Positions 35,176 through 44,840 of a stretch of DNA of 64,000 bases are shown here, piece by piece; within the stretch, counting starts at the first letter, position 1; each line of letters opens with the position of its first letter. This stretch comes from Coniella vitis. Its lineage: Eukaryota; Ascomycota; Sordariomycetes; Diaporthales; Schizoparmaceae. The notes below the pieces were generated by a model. The model had not been told where the DNA came from and searched no databases. It saw nothing but the letters and a program-made list of their open reading frames with translations. The stretch spans positions 1,240,001 to 1,304,000 of the forward strand of contig WUJK01000006.1 in NCBI GenBank assembly GCA_011317545.1, given 5' to 3'. A program made the translations under genes and the position numbers.

Positions 35176-36738
35176 ATGTTCGCGGTGAAGGGCTGGTCTG
35201 TCTCGGCAGACAAGCTTAAGCCAGAGGTTGCAAGTACAGTTGCTGAAGTCTCGTCGGCTCCGAAAAAATCAAAGAAGAGAAAGAGGGCAGCATCAGAGAA
35301 TGTCACATCGTCAAATGTGGCAGACTTGTGGGAGACAGTAATTGAGCACAAGGAACCCAACCCTGCAGATCCAAAGTCACAGCAGCAACAACAGGGCCCC
35401 CGGGCGAAAAAGGCAAAGAAGGACAAGAAGCAGAACTCTGCTACACCAAAGGACACTACCGCCACGAATGATACGGTAGAAGCGGCTGTGAAGTCTGCTA
35501 GGTCAGAGGATAAGGCTTCCAAAAAGGACAGGAAGAAGAAGGACAAGCGAGCCCCCAACGACACCACTGGAAAAGATGCCGCCGCCGCATCAACACAACC
35601 ACCCAAGAAGGCTTCTGTGCCAGCACCAGCACCACCGGCGGTTACAGCCAAACTCACCCCACTGCAAGCCTCCATGCGCGAGAAGCTCATCTCGGCACGG
35701 TTCCGCCACCTCAATGAGACTCTCTACACCCGCCCCTCTGCCGAGGCCCTCTCCCTCTTTACCGGCTCGCCGGAGATGTTCACAGAGTATCACGAGGGTT
35801 TCCGCCGCCAGGTCGAAGTCTGGCCTGAGAACCCCGTCGAGGGCTACCTGCGCGACATTCGCGCCCGCGCCCGTGCCAGACATCCCCCTCGCGACGGCGG
35901 TAGGAAGTCGCGCGATAATAACGTGCAACAGCAACAAGAATCCGCCAACGCCAACGCGCTGCAACCTCTCCCGCGTAACCGCACAACAAACCTCTGCACC
36001 ATCGCCGACCTGGGATGCGGCGATGCCCGCCTTGCCACGGAACTCCAGACCGACAAGTCCAAGCTCCGCCTCGAGATCCTCAGCTTTGACCTGTACAGCC
36101 CGTCTCCACTTGTCACAAAGGCTGATATTGCCAATCTGCCTCTGGAAAGCGGGTCTGTCGACGTTGCAATCTTTTGTCTTGCGCTCATGGGCACCAACTG
36201 GGTTGACTTCATCGAAGAGGCATACCGCATCCTCCGCTGGAAGGGAGAGCTGTGGATCGCCGAAATTAAGAGCCGCTTCAGCGGTGCCGCAGGCGCCAAG
36301 AAGGGCGTGGTAGAACACAGCGTGGGACACCGCCGCAAAGCAGCCGCCGCTGGTAAAAAGAGCAAGAACGCCGACAACGGTGCTGCGGACGAGAAGACAC
36401 TGTTGGTGGAGGTGGATGGAGCTGACGACAATCGTCAACAAACAGATGTTGCGGCGTTCGTGGATGTGTTGAACAAGCGGGGCTTCATGCTCGTCGGCCA
36501 AGACCAAGGCCACGGTGCGGATGCGGTCGACTTGAGCAATAAGATGTTTGTCAAGATGCGCTTTATCAAGTCTGCACCGGCTACAAAAGGCAAGGGCGTG
36601 CGCAAGGACGTGGAGAATGACCGCAGCAAGCTGGGCGGAAAGCTGCCGACGATGGCCAAAAAACCCAAGTTCATTGACGCCGAGGATACGGTGGATGAGG
36701 CTGCAGTGTTGAAGCCATGCGTGTACAAGATCCGGTAG
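35176..36738 (+). CDS. rrp8: 25S rRNA adenine-N1 methyltransferase (Rrp8)
   Basis: A nucleolar S-adenosylmethionine-dependent enzyme; yeast Rrp8 makes m1A645 in 25S rRNA and supports early pre-rRNA cleavage. A single exon of 520 residues. The first 160 residues are Lys/Ala-rich and disordered with several basic clusters (KKSKKRKR, KKAKKDKK, KKDRKKKDKR), typical nucleolar localisation material. The Rrp8 domain begins near 162 with LTPLQASMREKLISARFRHL and LYTRPS. SAM motif I is IADLGCGDARL (about 276-286), then FDLYSPS and CLALMGTNW. The C-terminus has ILRWKGELWIAEIKSRF and NKMFVKMRF. An insertion rich in Lys/Ala/Asp (about 375-415) separates the last strands and looks lineage-specific. A large antisense ORF across the gene is a codon-bias shadow. 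It converges with ddi1, 345 bases apart. Confidence 0.95.
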   Translation: MFAVKGWSVSADKLKPEVASTVAEVSSAPKKSKKRKRAASENVTSSNVADLWETVIEHKEPNPADPKSQQQQQGPRAKKAKKDKKQNSATPKDTTATNDTVEAAVKSARSEDKASKKDRKKKDKRAPNDTTGKDAAAASTQPPKKASVPAPAPPAVTAKLTPLQASMREKLISARFRHLNETLYTRPSAEALSLFTGSPEMFTEYHEGFRRQVEVWPENPVEGYLRDIRARARARHPPRDGGRKSRDNNVQQQQESANANALQPLPRNRTTNLCTIADLGCGDARLATELQTDKSKLRLEILSFDLYSPSPLVTKADIANLPLESGSVDVAIFCLALMGTNWVDFIEEAYRILRWKGELWIAEIKSRFSGAAGAKKGVVEHSVGHRRKAAAAGKKSKNADNGAADEKTLLVEVDGADDNRQQTDVAAFVDVLNKRGFMLVGQDQGHGADAVDLSNKMFVKMRFIKSAPATKGKGVRKDVENDRSKLGGKLPTMAKKPKFIDAEDTVDEAAVLKPCVYKIR

Positions 36739-37083
36739 TTGAAGTTGTTGGAGGAGGGTGGGGCGGGGGTTTCAACATGAATGGACACATGTTGAGCGGT
36801 AAGATGTACATCATGTATTCATGAGCAGGGCGTTCTATTGGCCTTGGAAAAGTTTTCTTGTACTGTCCCAGTTGCTTTCTTTTCACGCGTATCAATGCGC
36901 AGACCAGCCAAGATATACTCATTGCAGATGGATCTAGGATTTGTTCGCACCATTAGACTTTATCTCGGTGATCCCTGTCATCGCTATGCACAAGCCCAAT
37001 GCCTTGTTTTGTCAAAGAACCAGATGCTGCCCAATTCTCCAGATTCATTGCGAATCAAATACTTTGCATCAGAAGTTCACTGT
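36739..37083. other. Convergent spacer between rrp8 and ddi1
   Basis: 345 bases of 3' flanking DNA. Nothing else is seen. Confidence 0.7.
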
Positions 37084-38625
37084 CTAAGCCATGTCACCAT
37101 TCTGGAAAAGCAAGCCGGCAGCGTATTCGACGTTACCACCCGTTGCCTCAAGAGCATTGATAGCCGCCGGTTTTGAGAAACCTAACTGCATAAGCTGCTC
37201 GATAGCCTCGTTCGGAAAATTTGGCCGAGCATGCTGTGGGGGTGCGGCTGCTGGTGCTTGGGATGCGCCTGGGGCTGGAGCTGCTGCTGGAGCTGCTGCT
37301 GAAGGCCCTGCAGCGCTGGAAGGTCCAGCACCGGCATCTGGCTGAGAAACTGTGCCTGACTTGCCACCAATTGTTGTACCACCTGGACCGGCAACCTTGG
37401 GCTCATCCTCCAGCGCTTCCTCCACGGCCTTGGGTATATCTGCCTCACCGAGAAAGCCAATCTCGACACCATGAATCACGAGTTTGTCCCTTGAGAGATC
37501 AATAGTTGCCTGGTAGCGCTTTAGCATGTCCAATCCCAGCAAAAGCTCGACATTCTTGCCCTCCATGACCGTGAAGCTGCATGGGAGGAAAAGGGACTCG
37601 ATCTTAATCTGGGCCGAGTGCACACGTCCCACGATCATGGCTGTACCAACACCCTTTGCAATTCCGGCGAAACGCTTGTCGACTAGGCGCATAATGTTGC
37701 AAGCTTCAGCACAAGTCGGTGACATGATGGTTGTCTGAGCACCCGAATCTACGAGCGCTTTGACTTTATGGCCATTTACCTCGACATCAATATACAGCAA
37801 ATGCACCTTACCAAACACTTTTTCCAGGTTAGCAATCGAATAGCTCTTCCAAGCCTTGGACTTTGCGAGATCCTTACCTTCTGGGTTGTGTTCAAGGGCA
37901 TTCTGCAGGTTCTCCATGACTCTCTCCTGACGGATGATCTCCTCAATCTTCGCCTGGGCTTCAATGTCGAATGGGTCTGCATTGAGCGCTGCGATCTGTC
38001 GCTGTCTTTCGGACCTCTCTCTGCGATCACGGTCTGAAGCCTCGTTGTAAGCTGCTGCGAATTGCTGTGGGTTGTCAAGGACGCTAGCCAGACGCGGATG
38101 TGTCCGTTGCAGCTCAGCTCTGGCAGCAGGGTCTCCCAGCAACTGCAGTCTAATGAACTCGGGGTCGTGATCCAGGCCCGGTCGACCACTTTGCTGCTGC
38201 TGCTGCTGTGGTGGTGGTGCTTGTTGTTGCCGCCGTTGCCGTTGCGCCACGGCAGAAGCCTGACCGCCCTCAGCACCACCAGTAGCAGGTATGCCGGTAC
38301 TGCCGCGCATATCACGAACGTGGAGAGCAAGCATCTCGCCGTCTCCTATTGAAAGTTGCTCCATAGTCTTGTTATTGTCCGAAATCAGCTGTCCATTGTG
38401 GTAGAGATGCTGAGCGGCAGGATCGATGCGGGTTTCGCCTTGAATAGAGCTTCGCAGAGCCTCGATGGTCATTTCGGGGAAGACATCGAGGGTGAGGAGG
38501 TCTTGGTCCTCTGCGTCGGGATTCGTAATGCTCAGGGTGATTCTCCTGCAAAAGTTTACAGATACATGTCAGTTTGACTTGGTTTCCTGCACCGCACTGA
38601 GTAATCGAGAATGAGAATCCTACAT
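37084..38625 (-). CDS. ddi1: DNA damage-inducible protein 1, ubiquitin-shuttle aspartyl protease
   Basis: Carries ubiquitylated proteins to the proteasome and cleaves selected ubiquitylated substrates. Proposed exons on the minus strand are 38625-38624 and 38545-37084, giving 487 residues. Domains: ubiquitin-like (about 1-75, starting MRITLSITNPDAEDQ), a helical middle (about 150-230), a retropepsin-like protease (about 249-365) with the catalytic aspartate in LVDSGAQTT (about 267) and the LLGLDML strand, an Ala/Pro-rich linker, and a UBA domain (about 444-485; EAIEQLMQLGFSKPAAINAL). A Gln-rich stretch encoded by CAG repeats lies near residue 115. The start codon appears to be split: AT ends exon 1 at 38624 and G begins exon 2 at 38545, around a 78-nt intron with GTAGGA donor and TTTTGCAG acceptor. 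Starting instead at the Met at 38472 would delete the first strand of the ubiquitin-like fold. Confidence 0.95.
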
Positions 38626-41485
38626 TGTGGAATAACGCCTCTAAAGAGGGACAAATTGGCCGATGTAACGAATAGTCGCTCGTTTGTAATGCTCCGAGGA
38701 GAAAATAGGAATGCTTCTCTTGCTACCGGAAGCTGAAGTCAGAACGACAGAGATATGAAAGAAAAAGAAGAGTCGTCTTTGTCGCTGTGGTACACGTAGG
38801 CAGCTTTGGCTTGGTTTTAGGCTGCAAGCACGATGAGTGTTTTGCCCCAAGTTGCGTGTTCTGTGTTGTCTTGGGAGGCCCGAACTATTCGATAGTACGT
38901 CAGCGGTCGGGGAACGATAGCAGAGGCTCAGTGTCCAGATGTAATATGTAATTAGTACAGGAAGGTGATGGAGGGGCATGAGGGGGCCCTGCAAGGGCCC
39001 TGTAGCCCAGCTGGGTACTGCTGGCAAGGGGCACAGGTGCAGTTCCCCCGTACTATAATAGTGGGGTTAAACCGAATCGCACTTGCCATATCGCCTGAAA
39101 TGATAGAAAGCAGTGGAAGACTTTATTAAGAGCACTGATGAAGTCTGAGGACATATACATAGTAGGTACCTAGGTATCTAGATAGTACTTTAGCAGGTGC
39201 CTAATCCATATACCAAACCACACTGAATAGGCACATTAGCCTCTGCATACCTCTCTCGTTAGTCCACCCTGTGCATATCAAACGAGCTAATAACTAACCA
39301 GCAGTAGTCAAAATGAACAACTTGATAGTACAGTATATAATGAGGAGGCTTACTTGCCTCCTCTGATACAACTCGGAATTTCCAAGCCAGATCGCAAGAT
39401 ATCATCAGGTACTCAAAAGTAGGAATCGACATTGGCATCTACCAATACGGGCTCGCTTAATATTCTAGTTGATCAAATTCACGGGTCTCTATTATCTGGC
39501 GTAACCCAGCATCAGAAGTGTAGTGACTATAGATGAGCTGGAGGAATGCTGGGTTCCTTCTGCTACTCTTATTTTGCAAAAAAGCTCAGCAGGAGCGGTT
39601 CCTATCTTGAAACTGTTTGAGGATAAATCTGCAAACCACTATAATGCTCTTGATTTGACACATTGCTTTATTTAGCAGTAGTTCCCTTCCAAGCTGACAC
39701 CACCTGCTCAAGATAAGTCTGTACGACTGTTTCAGCAGTGTTTGTATTTCAGAATCGTGAAAGGAGTAAGTAGTTGAGCCAATCAGTTCACGTTAAGGCT
39801 CGACTGCACAAAATTCCAAGACTTACAAACCATATGGATGCAACGTCATACTCACGTAACCGTTCAAGTAGACTGGCAGACGGGTTTGCTTGTTTGCCCC
39901 AAGTATTGTTCTGCTTGGGATTTCCAGACATCCTGACATCCTATATTTACATTACGGCACTTGGCCCTGCATATTGGGTCTGCAGAAGCTGCAGATCCCG
40001 GATTTGTTGCCCAAGATCGACTGGTGCCAGCTTCGAGTTTTAAAGTCCGGTGTGACTGGGCAGAGAGTCTGAGAGGGAGGGATGAGAAGGCAAATGCCGG
40101 ATTGTGGGGATCCATTGACCAAGGCTAACCAGTGTTGGATGTGTATACAACAGCTGTGTCCTTTGTCCCTCTTTGTACTATCAATCGCCTAGGTAGGTAG
40201 CAGGTAAAGGATCATTCCGCCCAGTCTCTAGCGAAGATGAAAATTAACTCGTCTGAATCAGATACTTCCTGGGTATTTACATACGAAAATGGTCCAGAGG
40301 CTGTAGGCTGGGCTGGGTGGTTATGGGTACTGGGTATGTAATAGTTCATGAGCTAGATTTTAGACAGCAACCCAAATCACCGCCCCCACAGTAACCTAAA
40401 GAAAGCAAAGAGCACTTGCTGCCGGTGAGCAAATGCTGCAGGCCTCTCTTACCTTCTTGCCCTTTCTGAGCTTGCCAGTGCCATTCCAGGGGTACCGAGC
40501 CGCGTGACCACACTGATCCCCACTGCCCAGCTCGATCAAGAGCACCGAGAAGAGGTTCCTTGAGTTGAGACCTGAAAGGGACTGTGCAGATCCCATCTCA
40601 TGCACCACGCGCGGCGACTCCATCTCCATCGCCCTGTCCATGTACGTCGCTGTATATAGTAGTATGCAATATTGGGGTTTAGGACCTTTGTTGGCGCGTC
40701 GTATGCACACTCTTTGTGGGCCTTTGCTGTGAACAACCTTGGGAGTTTCCAGGCATTTTGTTTTTTTGTTTTTAGTTTTTTTAAAAAACAAAAACAAAAA
40801 AGTTGCGGAACTCGCTATACGTCCACCTTCTCGCGGCACCGTTTGATGGATCTCGACACTTGGAGCCCCTCCTTCCGTCCCTCTGGCCAGAGAGTCGATT
40901 CCCAAAAAGGATTGAGACCGTGATCAATCGCCATCCTCGCGTAGCCGGACCAGCAACAGCTCGTAAGTCAATTGCACCAGCCTTTTGGGCAAGCGATTGC
41001 CCTCCTTGCATTGCATTCAGCTTTCTAATTTCTCAAGCAATCGCGAATAGTCGATCGACTTGAGACTGACAAGCTCTTGATTAGTCGTGCCACTCACTGG
41101 TCCTTTTCTCCTTCCCCACAATCCACCCGCTCTTTTGAGGATCCACAAGACAGTTGACCGTCGCCTGCCTGTCCCTGCTGCCCCGCGACTACGTCAACGC
41201 AGGTCGAGATACTTTGAGAGAGAGACAGAGAAAAGACGACCAACCGTGCTGTCTCACTCTGGAACGACTTCATTGTTGTGTCAAATTAGGCATTCCAAGA
41301 AGACTTTGCATGCACGCAGACATACACACACCCGCCCACATACCCACACACCCACATACAATTCCCCCGCAGAAACTTGTTGCACGGCCTGCTCTGTCTC
41401 GACGTCCCAGACAAGCATCTCCATCTGACCCGCACCGAAATAGCCGAGTCGAATGCAGCAAGTAGGCGACTAGCCAAAGCAAGCC
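38626..41485. other. Divergent spacer between ddi1 and the GNAT gene
   Basis: 2.9 kb without a supported gene. Palindromic elements lie near 39151-39190 (with TACCTAGGTA) and 40190. A poly-T/poly-A imperfect inverted repeat lies at about 40758-40801. The last few hundred bases form a CA-rich probable leader of the GNAT gene (41320-41370). Confidence 0.6.
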
Positions 41486-42498
41486 ATGGCCGCAGACTCA
41501 AAGGGCGACGGCCCGTCCCCTGCCGCGCAGTCATTCAAGGAACTTCTCAACAATGAGAGTGTCGAGGCTTTTGACGAAGATGATGAGGACCTCGACGACG
41601 AGTTTGCCGAACTGCAACGTATTCAGAGCGCAAAGCGTCGTGAAGCCAAGGACATGGCCCACAAGTGTCGCATCCAGGAGCTCTTGCGCATTCCCTTTGC
41701 GCCCAACGTCCGTCCCCTGGGAATTTCTGACATTGAATCCGTTGTTGCTCTCGAAAAGGCTGCCTTCCATGACCCACAGCACCAAGCATCCCGCGAAAAG
41801 GTTCGTTAATAAAAGACCTATCATTGCAGATGGCTGTGGAACCGGAGCGAAGGCTCAAATTCATCTAACATGTCACATAGATGGAATATCGCCTTACAGT
41901 CTGCCCAGAGCTGAGCATGGGTATCTTTCTGACGGTCCCGCCCGACCGAGTGGAAGACACCTCCGTCTTTGCGACCTGGGACACAGCTCACCTTGTCGAA
42001 ACTGGCCGTGTTGACAATGCCAAGACTGTCCTGTTGGCCCACATTGTGTCTACGGCCTCTGCCTCGGATGTCGTTCTTGACAAGGATATGGAGGTCCCCA
42101 TTGACTGGAAGACAACCAAGGGCAGGAAGAGCAACAACGGCCACATGCAGGACGGCCACACTGTCTGTCTACACTCTCTGGCTGTGTCGCCCAAGCTGCA
42201 AGGCTGCGAGCTCGGCAAACTCATCATGAAGTCTTTTCTTCAGCACGTGAGGGGCATCGGATACCAGCGAATAGCTCTTATTTGCCAGGACGTACGTTCT
42301 AGCCCTCAAGAGCCCTTTTTTACGCTGGAAGAGCCGTTACTAATGCTTCAAAAACAGTATCTCATCGGCTTTTATGAGCGTTGCGGCTTCAAGCAGATGG
42401 GCAAGAGCAACGTCCACTTCGGTGGCGGAGGTTGGTATGACATGGTCTTTGATTGGGCTGCGCACTCTGCTGCCGCCGCAAATGCTTCGTCAACCTAG
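41486..42498 (+). CDS. GNAT-family N-acetyltransferase (fungal polyamine/arylalkylamine type)
   Basis: Transfers acetyl from acetyl-CoA to an amine. The closest recognised group is the fungal polyamine/serotonin N-acetyltransferases (Paa1-like); the substrate is not fixed by sequence. Exons are 41486-41800, 41881-42291 and 42358-42498, giving 288 residues. The N-terminus has an acidic stretch (AFDEDDEDLDDEFAEL, about 28-43) and then the fold starts with NVRPLGISDIESVVALEKAAF. Strand 4 and the CoA loop read CLHSLAVSPKLQGCELGKL (about 204-222). YLIGFYERCGFK near 245 is the usual GNAT motif B, after intron 2. In the CoA pyrophosphate loop the usual second Gly of the Q-G-x-G-x-G pattern is Glu, which is unusual. 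The donor of intron 1 (GTTCGT) is atypical, but frame and homology across the junction (SREKMEYRLTVCPELSMGIF) support it. It converges with ura5. Confidence 0.9.
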
Positions 42499-42800
42499 GA
42501 ACCTGCTTCCAAAGAACGATATGCTTTTCCCGCGATGGAGTCATCTCGTTACACATCATTCTTGATTCCCAGCCGACTTGACGACTCAATCCCTGAAGAT
42601 GTTTTTGTTTTTGTTTTCCCCGGTGACATGGGTGGCCCTGGGTTTGCATTGAATTCTGGCGAGGCGTTTAGGACGTTGGCATTCCGACCACATTGGGCAT
42701 TGGGGGGTTTTCAAACTTAAGGGATAGACGGGTAAAGTTAGAGGAAAAGGCACTTACCTAGCAGAGAAATGCTAGTCTTCGTGATTACAAGCCGGTTCCT
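42499..42800. other. Convergent spacer between the GNAT gene and ura5
   Basis: About 300 bases of 3' flank for both genes. Nothing else is seen. Confidence 0.7.
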
Positions 42801-43514
42801 TTAGTCGCTAGCCTTGTACTTGCTCCGGTACTCCTCGATGTCCTTGACAGTCTCTGCCGATACCAGGTTCTTCTGCTTGACGCCCTCAATTATGTCGTCC
42901 AGGGTCAGAATCGCAAAGACGGGGGCGCCGAGCTCTTTGCGCAATTCGCCCATTGCGCTGGGCATGGGCTTGCTGTCATCGCCATCAAGCGGCGTGAGCT
43001 TCTCCTGGCGATCCACTGCAACGACAATACCAGCCACGATTCCGCCCTCCTTGCGGATCTTGTCAATAGCCTCCCGCTTGGCGGTACCGGCGGTCACGAC
43101 GTCGTCGATGATGAGAACCTTCTTTCCCTTCAGGGGAGCACCAACGATGCTGCCACCCTCCCCATGGGTCTTTGCCTCCTTGCGATCAAAGGAGCAGAGG
43201 GTGTCTGCGTGTGCTGCAGGGTCTAGCTCGCCAAGCTTGAGGTTCGTCAATGTGGCCAGAGGAATGCCCTTGTAAGCAGGACCAAAGACAACGTCAAACT
43301 CGAAGCCATCGAATTGGCTGCGGGCCTCGATAATAGCCTTGGCGAATGCTGTGCCGACAGCATTCTGGAGCTTGGCTGTGTAAAAGTCGCCGGCATTGAA
43401 AAAGTATGGCGAGATGCGCTTCGACTTCAACTCAAAGCTGCCGAACTTGAGAATGCCGCCGTCGAGCGCAGCCTGGAGGAACTCGGTCTTGTAAGGAGCT
43501 AGGTTGCCAGACAT
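42801..43514 (-). CDS. ura5: Orotate phosphoribosyltransferase
   Basis: Converts orotate and PRPP to orotidine 5'-monophosphate in de novo pyrimidine synthesis, in the cytosol as a dimer. A single exon of 237 residues, the usual fungal length. The PRPP-binding motif VLIIDDVVTAGTA is at about 133-145. The flexible catalytic loop is near 105-118 (FDRKEAKTHGEGG), and FGSFELKSKRISPYFFNAG near the N-terminus binds orotate. VVFGPAYKGIPLA is also characteristic. Nothing is odd about it. Yeast has paralogous URA5 and URA10; only one copy is in this window. It diverges from nog1 with 1.3 kb between. Confidence 0.97.
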   Translation of the reverse strand: MSGNLAPYKTEFLQAALDGGILKFGSFELKSKRISPYFFNAGDFYTAKLQNAVGTAFAKAIIEARSQFDGFEFDVVFGPAYKGIPLATLTNLKLGELDPAAHADTLCSFDRKEAKTHGEGGSIVGAPLKGKKVLIIDDVVTAGTAKREAIDKIRKEGGIVAGIVVAVDRQEKLTPLDGDDSKPMPSAMGELRKELGAPVFAILTLDDIIEGVKQKNLVSAETVKDIEEYRSKYKASD

Positions 43515-44840
43515 GATGAGCAGTATTTTGTATGAGATTTTAATCCTGAAGTAGTTCTCTTGGTTAAAAGATGGGACTGGTAAATTAAGGATGAAAGTGG
43601 TGTGGACAGAAGGTAAGAGAAGTGTAGTGTTTTGTTTTTTATTTTGAGAGTAAACTGTGTATCGCTACAAACTGCTAAAACCTCAAATTTTGGCTGCTTG
43701 ACGTGGGGCAGCTTGTACTTGGTACCCTGGGGAAGGTGGGGCTTGATCCCCGACTTGCACCTATCTACCTATGTACCAAGAAAACTAAACTCCATTAGCC
43801 ATGATACATAGCTATTATTACAATACAAAGTGATATATCCTCTAGTTTGTCTGGGTTGGGTTTGAATTATGTGAAAGAGTTGCAATGTCTGAATTTTACT
43901 TATTATTTATGTAGCATATACTGGGATATTCCAATATTGTATCAACCATTGCTCTTGGTGGGCCAGCGCGTTGCCATAGCATTTTAGGGGTCAGCGGTAC
44001 CTATGATGTACTGATAAGTGGCTACATAGTACGGTAAGTATACAGGTATATCCGACTGAGATCCCACATCATCAAAGCGATGCCATGCCAGGTTATATAT
44101 CTTCTTTCTTACTTCCACAGGTCTTTTTCAGGAATTGGATCCCAGGTATCTGTTTTCAACAAAAGAGGAAGCCTCTCTGCCTCAATATTGTGGTGACTAC
44201 TTGCATACGTTTTAAGTACTGATCTCTTGCTTAGGTCAGCACCACAACTCACTACGGACTCTGAATATTAACAAGCTTCATATGCTTCGGGAAGTTGGCA
44301 AAGAGTCAGTCAGTAACTGCTAGCCCAAGATTGTTACAGGGCGGCGAGCTACTGTGGTATACGTATGGGTCGATCAAGGCGGACGCATACCCCTCCCTAT
44401 ATAGTGTCTGGAGAACGATACCTAGGTACTACATAGTAGTAGTCCAAGTAATTTATGTACCCATGTACATCTTCTGAATTCCGAGCCTATCGATAAGAAA
44501 AATGGGCCCACCGCCCCTTCCTGGAAATCATTTTTTTTTCCTATCGCCCTCCTCCATCACGCTCGCACCGCCTTCAGTCGCCTCACGTCGGCCACCGTTC
44601 TGCGACCTCGTCTTTTTGTCTTGTGTCGCCTGGATACGTGGAGGCTCTTGAGGCGTCTGATTGTCGGTACAATCGGCTATACGCTGAAGTAGCTTGACTT
44701 TTTGTCACTTGACCAACCATTCATTCTTTCCGGGACGGCCTTATCGCACGCAATACCAGATCGCTTACCCGCCCCCTCTTCTCGACTATTACCACGACAA
44801 GGCCTCTCCAAGCCGCTCTTCCATACCACCTTCTTCAAGA
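43515..44840. promoter_or_regulatory. Divergent spacer between ura5 and nog1
   Basis: 1.3 kb with both promoters. CATAGTAC-type and CCTAGGTA-type motifs lie near 44022 and 44420-44440. A T-rich run near 44530 precedes a pyrimidine-rich leader of nog1. Confidence 0.55.

Noticed and set aside
35590..36513. 307-residue antisense ORF inside rrp8
   Set aside because: It mirrors the strong GC third-position bias of rrp8, has no domain, and rrp8 is unambiguous.
40758..40801. Poly-T/poly-A inverted repeat as a terminator
   Set aside because: Imperfect simple sequence in a divergent spacer; polymerase II genes do not end at such hairpins.
43728..43765. Possible tRNA T-arm-like hairpin (GGGG...CCCC)
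   Set aside because: The loop is too short and lacks TTCRA; no matching acceptor, D or anticodon arms could be placed.
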